A stretch of DNA of 64,000 nucleotides. It comes from CAZYTX01 sp964650485 (lineage in GTDB: Bacteria > RBG-13-61-14 > DATKZS01). The stretch spans positions 1-64,000 of the forward strand of contig CAZYTX010000008.1 of assembly GCA_964650485.1 (NCBI GenBank). Direction: 5' to 3'. Below are positions 44,129 through 52,617 of the stretch, in pieces. A program made the translations under genes and the position numbers. Every line of letters starts with the position of its first letter. Position 1 is the stretch's first letter. The notes beneath the pieces were generated by a model. The model was not told the origin of the DNA, ran no database searches, and worked only from the letters and a program-made list of their open reading frames with translations.

Positions 44129-46053
44129 GCCCGGCCCCCGGGGCGTACGCCGTGAAAGAGGGCAAGGGCAAGGGGCAGGGCCGCACCCAGGGGGACGCGC
44201 TTTTTGCTTTGGCGGTATTTGTGACCGCGGCCCTGGTGCGCATCGCATACCTGTTCGAGATAAAAGACGTGCCCTTTTTCCCGGCCCCGGTGGTTGACGC
44301 CGGAACGTATTTTCAGCACGCGGAAGCCATAGCCTCCGGTCTGCTGCTTAGCAGGGAGGCCTTCTGGCAGGCGCCGCTATACCCCTATGTCCTGGCAGTG
44401 CTGATATGGCTTTTCGGACCGCACCATCTCCTCCTCCACCTTCTCCACCTGCTCCTGGGAGCTTTCAACTGCGTGCTGATCTATTGGCTGGGGACAAGGG
44501 TCACGGGGAGGGGGCCCGCTCTCCTGGCCGCGATGGCCGCGGCGTTCTACGCTCCCTTTATATTCTTCGAGGGCGAGTACCTGCGGCCGGTGCTGATAGT
44601 CTTTTTGAACATCCTCCTTCTCCTGGCATTCCTGCGCGCCGCAAAGTCACTCGGCCTTTGGGCCGCACTGGGCGCCGGGCTCCTGTGCGGGCTGGCCGCT
44701 CTCGCCCGGCCCAACATACTGCTGTTCCTTCCCTTGGCCATGGTCTGGTTCGCCTGGGTCCATAGTCCGGCCCTTCCCGGGAAGGCGCTCGCTGCAAGGC
44801 TGGCACTGATCGCCGCGGGGGCCTGCGCATCCGTGGCCCCGGCCACCATACACAACGCGGTTACAAGTGGCGAGCTTATTCCCTTAACCTCGAACACGGG
44901 CGCCAACTTCTACATAGGAAACAGCCTGGACCGGGAGAGGACCCTGTGCATACGACCCGCCCTGGAGTGGGCGGACCTCATGGCCGAGCCCTACAGGCAC
45001 GGGTACACGTCCCCCGGGCAGAGGTCCGATTACTTTTTAAACAAAGCCCTTCAGGACATCGCCTCTGAGCCCCTTTCATGGGTCCGGGCCATGGCCGTGA
45101 AAACGTGGCGGCTCTTCCACGGCCACGAGTACGCCCGCAACGTGGACCTCTATTTTTTCCGCGATTATTCGCTCGTGCTGAAGGCACTTCTCTGGAAGCG
45201 GGTGGTGGCGTTCCCCTACGGTGTCCTGGTCCCGTTTGCACTGGTTGGCTTTTTGCTTTTTGCGAAGAGCAGGGAGCCGGGCAAGGTTCTTATCGCGCTC
45301 TATGCCGCGGTCTACTCGGCCTCGGTGATACTCTTTTTCATTGCCGCCAGGTACAGGGTCCCCCTGATACCCGCCTTCCTTTTGTTCGCTTCATATGCCC
45401 TGTTCTGGATCGTGAAAAAGTTCAGGCAAAGGGATTACAGGAGGGGCCTCGCAGCAATGGTGCTGATCCTGGCAGCTTTTGCGGGGTGCAATTTACGCCT
45501 ACACGGGCCGGAGCACCCGGCTTATGAGACGCACCTGCTCCTTGGAAACGCGCTCGCAAAGCAGGGGAGATTCAACCGGGCTCTGGACGAGTACGAGCGG
45601 GCAATGGCACTGGCACCTGGCTTGCCCGACCCGTTCTTCCAGGCAGGGGTGCTGATGTACAGGAGGGACCGGATGGATGAGGCCGGGCGCATGTTCCAAA
45701 AAACCATGCGAATGACCGAAAAGGGCGGCATGGCCCATGCATGGTCGCACCAGTACCTGGGCCACATGGCAAGGAAGCAGGGAGACTTGAAAAGGGCTGT
45801 CTCGCATTACCAGAGCTCGCTTGCGGCGTTCTCTTTTCAGTTCGAGGCAAGGCTTTACCTGGGGCTCGCCTTGCAGGAGATGGGGGAGACGGACAGGGCG
45901 GAGCGGGAGTTCTTGATCCTAAAGGACCAGTACCCGGGTTACCCGGAGCCGTGGAGGGCGCTTGCCGAGTTGTACAGTCGACAGGGCAGGCGGGCTGAGG
46001 CCGGGCGCTACCTGCAGAGGGCAAGACAGCTCTCCCCTGGGTCCGATTTCTAG
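44125..46053 (+). CDS. GT39-like membrane glycosyltransferase with C-terminal TPR
   Basis: 642 residues. The first 450 form a multi-helix membrane domain with the first-loop acidic residue in VVDAGTYFQHAEAIASG and WQAPLYPYVLAVLIW, as in dolichyl-phosphate-mannose-type transferases. The last 190 residues are TPR units (ETHLLLGNALAKQGRFNRAL, then YLGLALQEMGETDRAEREF). The TPR tail would sit in the periplasm and could bind a protein acceptor. Start overlaps the MaoC stop by 4 nt. A dispersed repeat begins right after its TAG. Confidence 0.8.
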   Translation: MSPAPGAYAVKEGKGKGQGRTQGDALFALAVFVTAALVRIAYLFEIKDVPFFPAPVVDAGTYFQHAEAIASGLLLSREAFWQAPLYPYVLAVLIWLFGPHHLLLHLLHLLLGAFNCVLIYWLGTRVTGRGPALLAAMAAAFYAPFIFFEGEYLRPVLIVFLNILLLLAFLRAAKSLGLWAALGAGLLCGLAALARPNILLFLPLAMVWFAWVHSPALPGKALAARLALIAAGACASVAPATIHNAVTSGELIPLTSNTGANFYIGNSLDRERTLCIRPALEWADLMAEPYRHGYTSPGQRSDYFLNKALQDIASEPLSWVRAMAVKTWRLFHGHEYARNVDLYFFRDYSLVLKALLWKRVVAFPYGVLVPFALVGFLLFAKSREPGKVLIALYAAVYSASVILFFIAARYRVPLIPAFLLFASYALFWIVKKFRQRDYRRGLAAMVLILAAFAGCNLRLHGPEHPAYETHLLLGNALAKQGRFNRALDEYERAMALAPGLPDPFFQAGVLMYRRDRMDEAGRMFQKTMRMTEKGGMAHAWSHQYLGHMARKQGDLKRAVSHYQSSLAAFSFQFEARLYLGLALQEMGETDRAEREFLILKDQYPGYPEPWRALAELYSRQGRRAEAGRYLQRARQLSPGSDF

Positions 46054-46127
46054 ACCACGAAGACACAAAGGGCGCCAAGTTTTGATGAAAAATTCTTCTT
46101 CGTGTACTTCGCGCCTAGTGCTTTAAA
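46054..46127. repeat. Dispersed inverted-repeat element (ACCACGAAGACAC type)
   Basis: ACCACGAAGACACAAAG (46054-46070) starts immediately after the TAG stop of the TPR glycosyltransferase. A degenerate inverted arm (CTTCTTCGTGTACTTCGCG) lies at 46096-46114. Same family as 11678-11754. Confidence 0.65.
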
Positions 46128-46189
46128 AAACTTCCCGGCATTCCCCTTGACATTGGCCGCCTGTAAAGAGACACTTGAATGGGTCTGTT

Positions 46190-46708
46190 ATGGAGCCTTA
46201 TCCCGTTCACAGGCTGGTTTTAATCGTCTCCGGTCTATTGTGCGCACTGGTGCTCATGCCCGTGCTGGAGAGCGGAATCGGTTTTCACGGACTGGGGGGC
46301 CTCTCCCGCGCCGCCTTTGCAAAGGTGTGCCACCAGGACCCGGGCCGGAGCTTCCACGTGATGGGAGCAACGCTGCCGGTGTGCGCCCGGTGCACGGGCA
46401 TCTACCTGGGCTTCTTCATAGCCTGGGCAGCCTGGGGCATGGCCCCTCTTGAGAGGCGCACCAGGCCGGTAAGCAGCACCCTTCTTTTTGCGGGAATAAG
46501 CCCGCTTGTAATTGACGGGCTCCTGAACCTCTCGGGTATCCTGTATTCGCCCGCGTGGCTGAGGGCGGTCACTGGCTTCATCTTCGCCGCGGTCGCGGCC
46601 AGGGGCCTGTGGCCGGCGCTGCCCGAGTGCTCCAGGGTCCTCCGCTCCCGGGCAAGATTAATGCTTGTGAGGTCTTCGAATACTATCCGGGGAAAAGGAT
46701 ATGGATGA
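46190..46708 (+). CDS. DUF2085 membrane protein
   Basis: About 172 residues with four predicted helices. The family motif KVCHQDPGRSFHVMG, followed by LPVCARCTGIYLGFF, gives three Cys and one His in a possible metal site near the membrane face. Function unknown. I chose ATG 46190; an in-frame TTG lies 15 bp earlier. It overlaps the next gene by 8 bp. Confidence 0.82.
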   Translation: MEPYPVHRLVLIVSGLLCALVLMPVLESGIGFHGLGGLSRAAFAKVCHQDPGRSFHVMGATLPVCARCTGIYLGFFIAWAAWGMAPLERRTRPVSSTLLFAGISPLVIDGLLNLSGILYSPAWLRAVTGFIFAAVAARGLWPALPECSRVLRSRARLMLVRSSNTIRGKGYG

Positions 46709-47411
46709 GTCCAGGTTCTTAAGACCGGTGTTCATAGGCGGCCTGATAGCCGGCTTCCTGAGCGGCCTGCCCATAATCCAGGCTTTTAACTGCTGCTGCT
46801 GTATATGGGTGATCGGGGGAGGGGTTATAGCCTCCTACATACTGGTGCAGTCGGCAAGGACTTTTCCCACCGACGGGGACGGGGCATTGGCAGGGCTCGG
46901 CGCCGGTGTGGTGGCCGGTCTTATCGCCGGGATGCTGAGCGTTATCCAGACCGCTATGTTCGGCCCCGAGATGATGAAGTCATACATGGACCAGCTCATG
47001 CGCATCATCGAGCAGGCCTCGGACCTGCCGCCCGGGTTCCAGGACCAGTTCAAGGACATGATGGATAAGTCATACCGGCAGCCCTCCCCGTTCATGCTCA
47101 TGTTCCAGGTGCTCTCCACCACCGTGATATACGCCGCGGTGAGCACCATGGGAGGCTTCATAGGCATGCGCATCTTCAGGCCGAGGCGCTTCGGGCCGTA
47201 CCCCCCGGGACCGGGCTACGGGTATCCTCCTTCTTATCCGCCCGGGCAGGGAACACCGCCGCCTGGATACTACGGCCCGCAGGGGCCGCCCCCGGGAACG
47301 CAGGGCCAGCCGCCTCCGCCCGGGTCCCAGGGCCAGCCGCCTCCGCCCGGGTCCCAGGGGCCGCCGCCTCCGCCCGGGTCCCAGGGGCCGCCCAAATGGG
47401 GAAGTCAGTGA
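46701..47411 (+). CDS. Membrane protein with proline-rich tail
   Basis: 236 residues. Helices near 8-25, 35-55, 70-95 and 140-165; the first two flank a CCCC run (AFNCCCCIWVIGGG) that could be acylated or bind metal. After residue 170 the chain is Pro/Gly/Gln-rich with a 9-residue repeat PPPPGSQGQ. The membrane part resembles small DUF proteins of bacteria and archaea, but I cannot name the family. Start overlaps the DUF2085 stop. Confidence 0.7.
   Translation: MDESRFLRPVFIGGLIAGFLSGLPIIQAFNCCCCIWVIGGGVIASYILVQSARTFPTDGDGALAGLGAGVVAGLIAGMLSVIQTAMFGPEMMKSYMDQLMRIIEQASDLPPGFQDQFKDMMDKSYRQPSPFMLMFQVLSTTVIYAAVSTMGGFIGMRIFRPRRFGPYPPGPGYGYPPSYPPGQGTPPPGYYGPQGPPPGTQGQPPPPGSQGQPPPPGSQGPPPPPGSQGPPKWGSQ
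47284..47392 (+). repeat. 27-bp tandem repeat encoding PPPPGSQGQ
   Basis: About four copies of a 27-bp unit; the first is degenerate (PPPGTQGQ). In frame in the membrane protein tail. Confidence 0.8.
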
Positions 47412-47421
47412 GGCCGGTAAA

Positions 47422-47450
47422 TTGAAAAAACATCCAAAGGTTGATAATAA
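47422..47450 (+). promoter_or_regulatory. Candidate sigma-70 promoter for the AOR gene
   Basis: TTGAAA (47422-47427), 17-bp spacer, TAATAA (47445-47450), about 70 bp before ATG 47521. Confidence 0.45.
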
Positions 47451-47520
47451 TATAGAAACTAAATCGAGAGGTTCTTCATAAGCCATTAAGGGCGACATAA
47501 CCTGGTATGGAGGGGATGAA

Positions 47521-49515
47521 ATGAGCAACGGTTACATGGGCAAGGTTCTTTGGGTGAACCTTTCAAAAGGGGAGCTCAAAAGCGAGGATGTCCCCGAGGA
47601 GCATTACAGGGACTTCCTCACCGGCTACGGGCTGGGGATAAAGACACTTTACGAGCGCATCCCGCCGGGTTCGGACCCTTTGGGCCCGGACAACATACTG
47701 GGGTTCTGCTCGGGCCTGCTCACGGGGAGCGGCGCGGCCTTCTCGGGCAGGTTCATGGTCTGCGCCAAGTCTCCCCTCACCGGGGGCTGGGGTGACGCCA
47801 ACTGCGGGGGATACCTGTCTCCCGCCATAAAGCGGGCCGGATACGACGCCGTGTTCTTCACGGGTATGTCCGAGAAGCCGGTCTATCTTTTCCTCACCGA
47901 CGACAAGGCCGAGCTGCGCGAGGCCTCCCACCTGTGGGGCAAGGACGCCATCGAGACCGAGGCCGCTTTAAAGGAGGAGAACAAGGATGAGAAGAGATTG
48001 CAGGTGGCCTGCATAGGCCCTGCCGGGGAGAAGCTCTCCCTCATCTCCGGGATCAGCAACGACAACGGCCGCTACGCCGCCCGCTCCGGCCTGGGCGCGG
48101 TCATGGGCAGCAAGAAGCTCAAAGGCATTGCGGTCTCGGGCAAGAGCAAGGTGTCCTCCTCGGACTCGGAGGCCATAAAGTCGCTTTCAAAGGAGTTCAG
48201 CAAGGCGCTGGACAAGGCCGACTTCATGGGCAAAATCCTCAGCAACAGGGTGGTCAAGCTGGCAGGCAAGCTCACCAGGATAAACCCCATGGCCATGGCC
48301 CAGCCAGGGGACCTCTGGTGCCAGATACTCAAGAAGTACGGCACCATGGGAATCACGGCCATGAGCGCGGAGTCGGGCGACAGCCCGGTGAAGAACTGGG
48401 AGGGCGTGGGTTTCAAGGACTTCCCCCTGGACAGGGCATCGAAGATAAGCGACGACCAGGTGATAAAGTACCAGTCAAAGAAGTACGGCTGCTTTGCCTG
48501 CCCGGTGCAGTGCGGCGGCATCATGGAGATCGAGGACGGGCCATGGCCGGTGGGAGAGTCGCACAAGCCCGAGTACGAGACCCTGTGCGTGTTCGGCACC
48601 CTGTGCCTGATTGACGACCTCCACGCCCTGTTCAAGCTGAACGACCTGTGCAACCGCGGCGGCCTGGACACCATCTCCGCGGGAGGGGTGGCCGCGTTCG
48701 CCATCGAGTGCTTCGAGAACGGCATCCTCACAAAGGATGACCTCGGAGGCCTGGAGATAGGATGGGGCAAGGGAGAGCCTCTTATCAAGCTGCTGGAGAT
48801 GGTCATAAACCGCGAGGGCATTGGCGACGTGCTCGCCGACGGGGTGAAGAAGGCCGCGGAGAAGATCGGCAAGGGCTCGGAAAAGTTCGCGGTGCACGCC
48901 GGGGGCCAGGAGCTGCCCATGCACGACCCCAAGTTCGACCTCATGCAGGGGGTGGCATACGAGCTCGAGCCCACGCCCGGCCGGCACACCATATCCGGGT
49001 ACGTGTGGCAGGAGCTCATGCAGATACACCGATACTCGAGAAACGCGGACAAGGTGCCCCCCATGATGAGCAAGAAGCAGAAGGCAAACCCCGGGGGCAA
49101 GGCAAAGAACCAGGCCATAAACTCCAAGCTCATGCAGGTGGTGAACAGCGCCGGCGTCTGCCTGTTCGGCATGACCTGCGGGCCCAGGTTCCCATTGTAC
49201 GAGTACATAAACGCGGTCACCGGGTGGGCCATGACCGAGGATGAGTTCCTTGAGACGGGGGAGCGCATCGAGACCCTGAGACACGCGTTCAACGTCCGCG
49301 AGGGCATAACCTACAATGACACCAGGATGCACGGCAGGGCCAAGGGCCTGCCCCCCATGAACAGGGGGCCCCACTCGGGGGTCACCCTGGACATGGAGAC
49401 CGCGGCCAGGGAATTCTACCGCGAGATGGGATGGGACTTTGACACCGGCAAGCCCGGAAAAGAGAGGCTGGAAGCACTGGGCCTGGATGAAGTGGTAAAG
49501 GACCTCTACGGATAG
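47521..49515 (+). CDS. Aldehyde:ferredoxin oxidoreductase-family tungsten/molybdenum enzyme
   Basis: 664 residues. N-terminal YMGKVLWVNLSKGEL and GYGLGIKTLYERIPPG, then NCGGYLSPAIKRAGYDAV, the pterin-binding domain. The [4Fe-4S] ligands are in GCFACPVQCGG (CxxCxxxC, near 322-329), and the fourth Cys lies in NSAGVCLFGM near 547. AOR enzymes oxidise aldehydes, or in the BamB branch take part in aromatic acyl-CoA reduction; the branch is not decidable here. The metal is W or Mo. GGAGGGG precedes the ATG. A MoaD-like gene follows by 8 bp. Confidence 0.9.
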   Translation: MSNGYMGKVLWVNLSKGELKSEDVPEEHYRDFLTGYGLGIKTLYERIPPGSDPLGPDNILGFCSGLLTGSGAAFSGRFMVCAKSPLTGGWGDANCGGYLSPAIKRAGYDAVFFTGMSEKPVYLFLTDDKAELREASHLWGKDAIETEAALKEENKDEKRLQVACIGPAGEKLSLISGISNDNGRYAARSGLGAVMGSKKLKGIAVSGKSKVSSSDSEAIKSLSKEFSKALDKADFMGKILSNRVVKLAGKLTRINPMAMAQPGDLWCQILKKYGTMGITAMSAESGDSPVKNWEGVGFKDFPLDRASKISDDQVIKYQSKKYGCFACPVQCGGIMEIEDGPWPVGESHKPEYETLCVFGTLCLIDDLHALFKLNDLCNRGGLDTISAGGVAAFAIECFENGILTKDDLGGLEIGWGKGEPLIKLLEMVINREGIGDVLADGVKKAAEKIGKGSEKFAVHAGGQELPMHDPKFDLMQGVAYELEPTPGRHTISGYVWQELMQIHRYSRNADKVPPMMSKKQKANPGGKAKNQAINSKLMQVVNSAGVCLFGMTCGPRFPLYEYINAVTGWAMTEDEFLETGERIETLRHAFNVREGITYNDTRMHGRAKGLPPMNRGPHSGVTLDMETAAREFYREMGWDFDTGKPGKERLEALGLDEVVKDLYG

Positions 49516-49523
49516 AAACGGCC

Positions 49524-49820
49524 ATGGCCAGAAAGCCCCCTATTACAGTGCACCTCAAGGCCGCAGGGTTCATAGACAACCGCATGCTCACAGCGGAGGC
49601 CGACATAGAGGCGCCGGAGGGCGTGCACATCAAGAAGATGTTTTCCCTGGCTGATAAGTCAGGCAGGATACCCCCAAAGATGATAAAGAAAATATTCTCC
49701 TCGCCGAGACCGCCAACGGTGCTGGTGAACGGGACCAGCATCGAGGTGCCAAAAGAGCTGAAAACCGTTTTGAACCACGGGGACGAGGTCGCGGTGATGA
49801 CGCCCCTGGGCGGAGGGTAG
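49524..49820 (+). CDS. MoaD/ThiS-like beta-grasp protein
   Basis: 98 residues. A beta-grasp layout with VLVNGTSIEVPKELKTVLNH and a C-terminus DEVAVMTPLGGG ending in three Gly, one more than the usual GG. MoaD-type proteins carry sulfur as a thiocarboxylate for molybdopterin synthesis. Genes like this often sit beside AOR genes, and here the spacing is 8 bp. The longer N-terminal half (about 40 residues) is unlike short MoaD. Probably serves the AOR cofactor. Confidence 0.8.
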   Translation: MARKPPITVHLKAAGFIDNRMLTAEADIEAPEGVHIKKMFSLADKSGRIPPKMIKKIFSSPRPPTVLVNGTSIEVPKELKTVLNHGDEVAVMTPLGGG

Positions 49821-49838
49821 AGGAATGGAGGGAGTGCG

Positions 49839-50672
49839 TTGAGGACGGAGCAAGACAGGTTCGTGGGCGCGGGCGCGAAAGAGATATTCTGGCGGGCATG
49901 GCTGCCGGACACCATCAGAGGCCTGTGCATAATAGCGCACGGCCTGGGCGAGCATTCGGGAAGGTATGAGCACGTGGCCCGGGCGCTGGGAGAAAGGGAC
50001 CTGGCGAGCTTCGCCCTGGACCATCGCGGACACGGGCAGTCCGGGGGAAAGCGCGGCCACGTTTTGAGCTTCAGCGAGTACCTCTTTGACCTGGACAACT
50101 TCAGGAGACTGATCGAGGAGAGGTTCTCCGAGCTGCCCCGCTTCCTCATAGGACACAGCATGGGCGGCCTGATAGCTGCGCACTACGCTGCCAAACACGG
50201 GGCCGGGCTGTCAGGGCTGGTCCTCTCCTCGCCCGCCTTGAGGGTGGACGTAAAAGAGCCGGAAATAAAGCTGGCCCTGGGAAAGCTCATGAGCAGGGTC
50301 CTGCCCGGACTGACCATGGGCAACGGCCTGGACCCGGAGATGATCTCCCACGACAAGGAGGTGGTGGCGGCCTACAAGAACGACCCCCTGGTCCACGATC
50401 GGGTCTCGGCCAGATGGTTCACCGAGTTCACTTCCGCCATCGAGGCCGTGCATGAGTGCGCCCACCAGATTTCCACGCCCGTCCTGCTCATGCAGTCGGG
50501 CGAGGACGAGCTGGTGGCGCCCCGAGGGGCCCAGGAGTTCTTCGACCGGCTGACGGTGGAGGACAAGACCCTGAAGGTGTGGGAGGGGTTCTACCACGAG
50601 ATGATGAACGAGACAGAAAAAGAGAAAGCCATAGACCTCATGCTGGAGTGGATTGAAAAACGCCTGGGATGA
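49839..50672 (+). CDS. Monoacylglycerol lipase-like alpha/beta hydrolase
   Basis: 277 residues. Nucleophile elbow GHSMGG (Ser near 110), LIIAHGLGEHSGRY-like oxyanion loop (CIIAHGLGEHSGRYEH), DHRGHGQSGG after it, catalytic Asp in MQSGEDELVAP, and His in FYHEMMNE. This matches the serine aminopeptidase S33/MGL group that hydrolyses monoacylglycerols. The TTG start at 49839 has GGAGGG 6 nt upstream and no better ATG. Follows the MoaD-like gene by 18 bp. Confidence 0.88.
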   Translation: MRTEQDRFVGAGAKEIFWRAWLPDTIRGLCIIAHGLGEHSGRYEHVARALGERDLASFALDHRGHGQSGGKRGHVLSFSEYLFDLDNFRRLIEERFSELPRFLIGHSMGGLIAAHYAAKHGAGLSGLVLSSPALRVDVKEPEIKLALGKLMSRVLPGLTMGNGLDPEMISHDKEVVAAYKNDPLVHDRVSARWFTEFTSAIEAVHECAHQISTPVLLMQSGEDELVAPRGAQEFFDRLTVEDKTLKVWEGFYHEMMNETEKEKAIDLMLEWIEKRLG

Positions 50673-50691
50673 TGGCGAGATGATCTAGACC

Positions 50692-51384
50692 GTGCAGATA
50701 CTTGACAAGAATAATACGCCAGGACGCCAAGAGCGCCAAGGTTTGATATCTTTAATTCAAATCCTTTCCAATAAGCATGGGCGCTTTATAATTTATCCTC
50801 GGTCACGGCTCCTCGGGAGATCTCATGAAGATAAGTATGGTCCCATACGAAAAAATTATAAATATGCTCTTCTTGCTCGGAGACCTTGCCTGCCTGCCGC
50901 GACGCGCGCGGCGCAGGCAGGGCGCCTTGGCGTTTTAAGCGTCCTGTGTCTGCTGGCCGCCGTACTGAGCTCCCCCGCCTGCGAGGACCCGCCGGAGCGG
51001 CCATCCGTGCTGCCCGCGGTGGTGATAAGAACCTCGGGCAGCGGGGACTGGGAGGTGCCGGTGGAGGTCGCCAGGACCCCGGAGCAGAGGAGCACCGGCC
51101 TCATGTACAGGCGCTCCCTGAAGCCAGGCAGGGGCATGCTCTTCGTATTCGATAAAGCATCGGTGCGCTCCTTCTGGATGAAGAACACCTACGTTCCCCT
51201 GGACATTGTCTTCATAGGACCGGACAAGAGGGTGGCCGGGGTGGTGGAGAACGCAAAGCCGCTTTCCACCGAGCCCCGCAGGGTCCCGGCCCCCAGCAGG
51301 TGGGTGCTGGAGGTGGCGGCCGGGCAGTCCGCGGCCCGGGGCTTGCGCAAGGGGGACAGGGTATACTTCTACGATATAGAATGA
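50692..51384 (+). CDS. DUF192 lipoprotein with unresolved start
   Basis: The C-terminal 115 residues are a DUF192 domain (PEQRSTGLMYRRSLKPGRGM, then FWMKNTYVPLDIVFI). Upstream is a lipoprotein-like signal LCLLAAVLSSPAC. The start is unclear. In this frame only GTG 50692 and TTG 50743 exist, and the region carries a dispersed repeat. An ATG at 50825 has an excellent ribosome site (GGGAG) but lies in another frame and stops at 50937. A frameshift within the repeat is possible. Stop overlaps the next gene region. Confidence 0.75.
   Translation: MQILDKNNTPGRQERQGLISLIQILSNKHGRFIIYPRSRLLGRSHEDKYGPIRKNYKYALLARRPCLPAATRAAQAGRLGVLSVLCLLAAVLSSPACEDPPERPSVLPAVVIRTSGSGDWEVPVEVARTPEQRSTGLMYRRSLKPGRGMLFVFDKASVRSFWMKNTYVPLDIVFIGPDKRVAGVVENAKPLSTEPRRVPAPSRWVLEVAAGQSAARGLRKGDRVYFYDIE
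50717..50945. repeat. Dispersed inverted-repeat element (CGCCAAG type) at the DUF192 5' end
   Basis: Left arm CAGGACGCCAAGAGCGCCAAGG (about 50721-50742) and right arm CGCCTTGGCG...AGCGTCCTG (50920-50943) are inverted copies about 180 bp apart. An internal palindrome (CTGCCTGCCGCG and CGGCGCAGGCAG) lies at about 50890-50916. The right arm is read as coding sequence of the DUF192 signal region. Confidence 0.65.
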
Positions 51385-51398
51385 GAATGGAGGGCTGC

Positions 51399-52529
51399 GT
51401 GAGGATCTACACGAAGAAGATGGCGAGGACAAGGGCCAGGGCCAGGACCGCGGCCGCGAAGCTCCGGGCCGGGGCCGCGCAAGTGGACGAGATGGACGAG
51501 TTCCCCCCTGAGCTCCTCGAGCTCCTGTGGGAGCGGGGCTTTTTGACCATGCGCGTGCCGAAAAAGTACGGCGGCGCGGAGACCGGCCTGGCAGAGGCCT
51601 GCATTATTATCGAGGAGCTGGCAAGGGGGTCGGGGACCGCGGCCCTGATAGTGCTCCTGCAGGGCCTGGCAGCCGAGGCCATACAAAAGTATGCAAGCGA
51701 GAAGCAGGCGTCCGAGTGGTTCGAGAAAATAGTGCACCACAGGCAGACCATCGCCTTCGCACTCTCCGAGCCGGACGATGAGTCCGCGCTCATGACCACG
51801 GCCAGGAAAGACAAGTCCGGCTACGTGATTCAAGGCAGGAAGACATTCGTCTCCGGGGTGAGGGAGGCGGACATGGTCATGGTGTTCGCGGTGAGCAATA
51901 AAAAGGCCGGACTGAGAAGGGCGCTGACGGCCTTCATGGTCCCCGGGGGGAGCGCGGGCATGGTCACTGGCAGGGAGCTCTCCCGTGCCGGGCTGAGAGG
52001 CTTGCCCGCAGTGGAGCTCTTGTTCGAGGGATGCCGGGTGTCCCAAAGCCGGAGGATAGCGGGCCAGGGAAGGGGATACGCCGTAGCCAAAGATGCGATA
52101 GTATTCGCTGCCCCCCTGGCCGCGGCCCTCTCCTGCGGAATACTGGCAGAGGCCCTGGACCACGTGGTCCGCTTCATTAGAGAGGGCAGGGAAAAGCCCT
52201 CGCCCGCGTCCGAGTCCCAGGCACTGGAGCTCTCGCTGGCGGAGATGTGGGCCGGCCTGGACAGCGCCCGGGCCCTTACCTGGGCAGCGGCCGGCGCTGT
52301 GGAAGAGGGGGTGCGGGACGCCGAGCGCCTGGCCCGGGAGGCCAAGTGGACAGCCGCGGAGACATGCATCAGGAGCCTGGACCGGGCCGAGTCCATGGCC
52401 GGCATACTGGGATCAATCAAAGGGTCAGCGCTAGAGCGCCTCTCAAGGGACGCCCGGGCCGCGGGGCTGGTGCTTGGCCTCAACCACATCCACAAGATCG
52501 AGGTTGCAAGGAAGCTGGCAAAAGCATGA
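51399..52529 (+). CDS. Acyl-CoA dehydrogenase family protein lacking the catalytic Glu position
   Basis: 376 residues from GTG 51399 (GGAGGG just upstream); ATG 51381, overlapping the DUF192 stop, is an alternative. The ACAD fold is clear: FALSEPDDESALMTTA, the flavin loop, and the C-terminal helices. The terminal block reads RDARAAGLVLGLNHIHKIEV against the usual RDARVAQIYEGTSEIQRLII, so the catalytic Glu is Leu359. The base may sit elsewhere, as in isovaleryl-CoA dehydrogenase, or dehydrogenation may be lost. A repeat arm follows the stop. Confidence 0.82.
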   Translation: MRIYTKKMARTRARARTAAAKLRAGAAQVDEMDEFPPELLELLWERGFLTMRVPKKYGGAETGLAEACIIIEELARGSGTAALIVLLQGLAAEAIQKYASEKQASEWFEKIVHHRQTIAFALSEPDDESALMTTARKDKSGYVIQGRKTFVSGVREADMVMVFAVSNKKAGLRRALTAFMVPGGSAGMVTGRELSRAGLRGLPAVELLFEGCRVSQSRRIAGQGRGYAVAKDAIVFAAPLAAALSCGILAEALDHVVRFIREGREKPSPASESQALELSLAEMWAGLDSARALTWAAAGAVEEGVRDAERLAREAKWTAAETCIRSLDRAESMAGILGSIKGSALERLSRDARAAGLVLGLNHIHKIEVARKLAKA

Positions 52530-52561
52530 AACGCCGAGACGCCAAGAGCGCCAAGGTTTAA
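52529..52561. repeat. Dispersed repeat arm (CGCCAAG type) after the acyl-CoA dehydrogenase stop
   Basis: AAACGCCGAGACGCCAAGAG begins at the TGA stop (52527-52529) and continues GCGCCAAGGTTTA. No matching right arm is evident before the kinase-like gene. Confidence 0.55.
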
Positions 52562-52617
52562 AAGTTTAAATTTTCAATCCTTTAAAGCTCTGAATCTATG
52601 AAAAGGCCCGGGGGACC

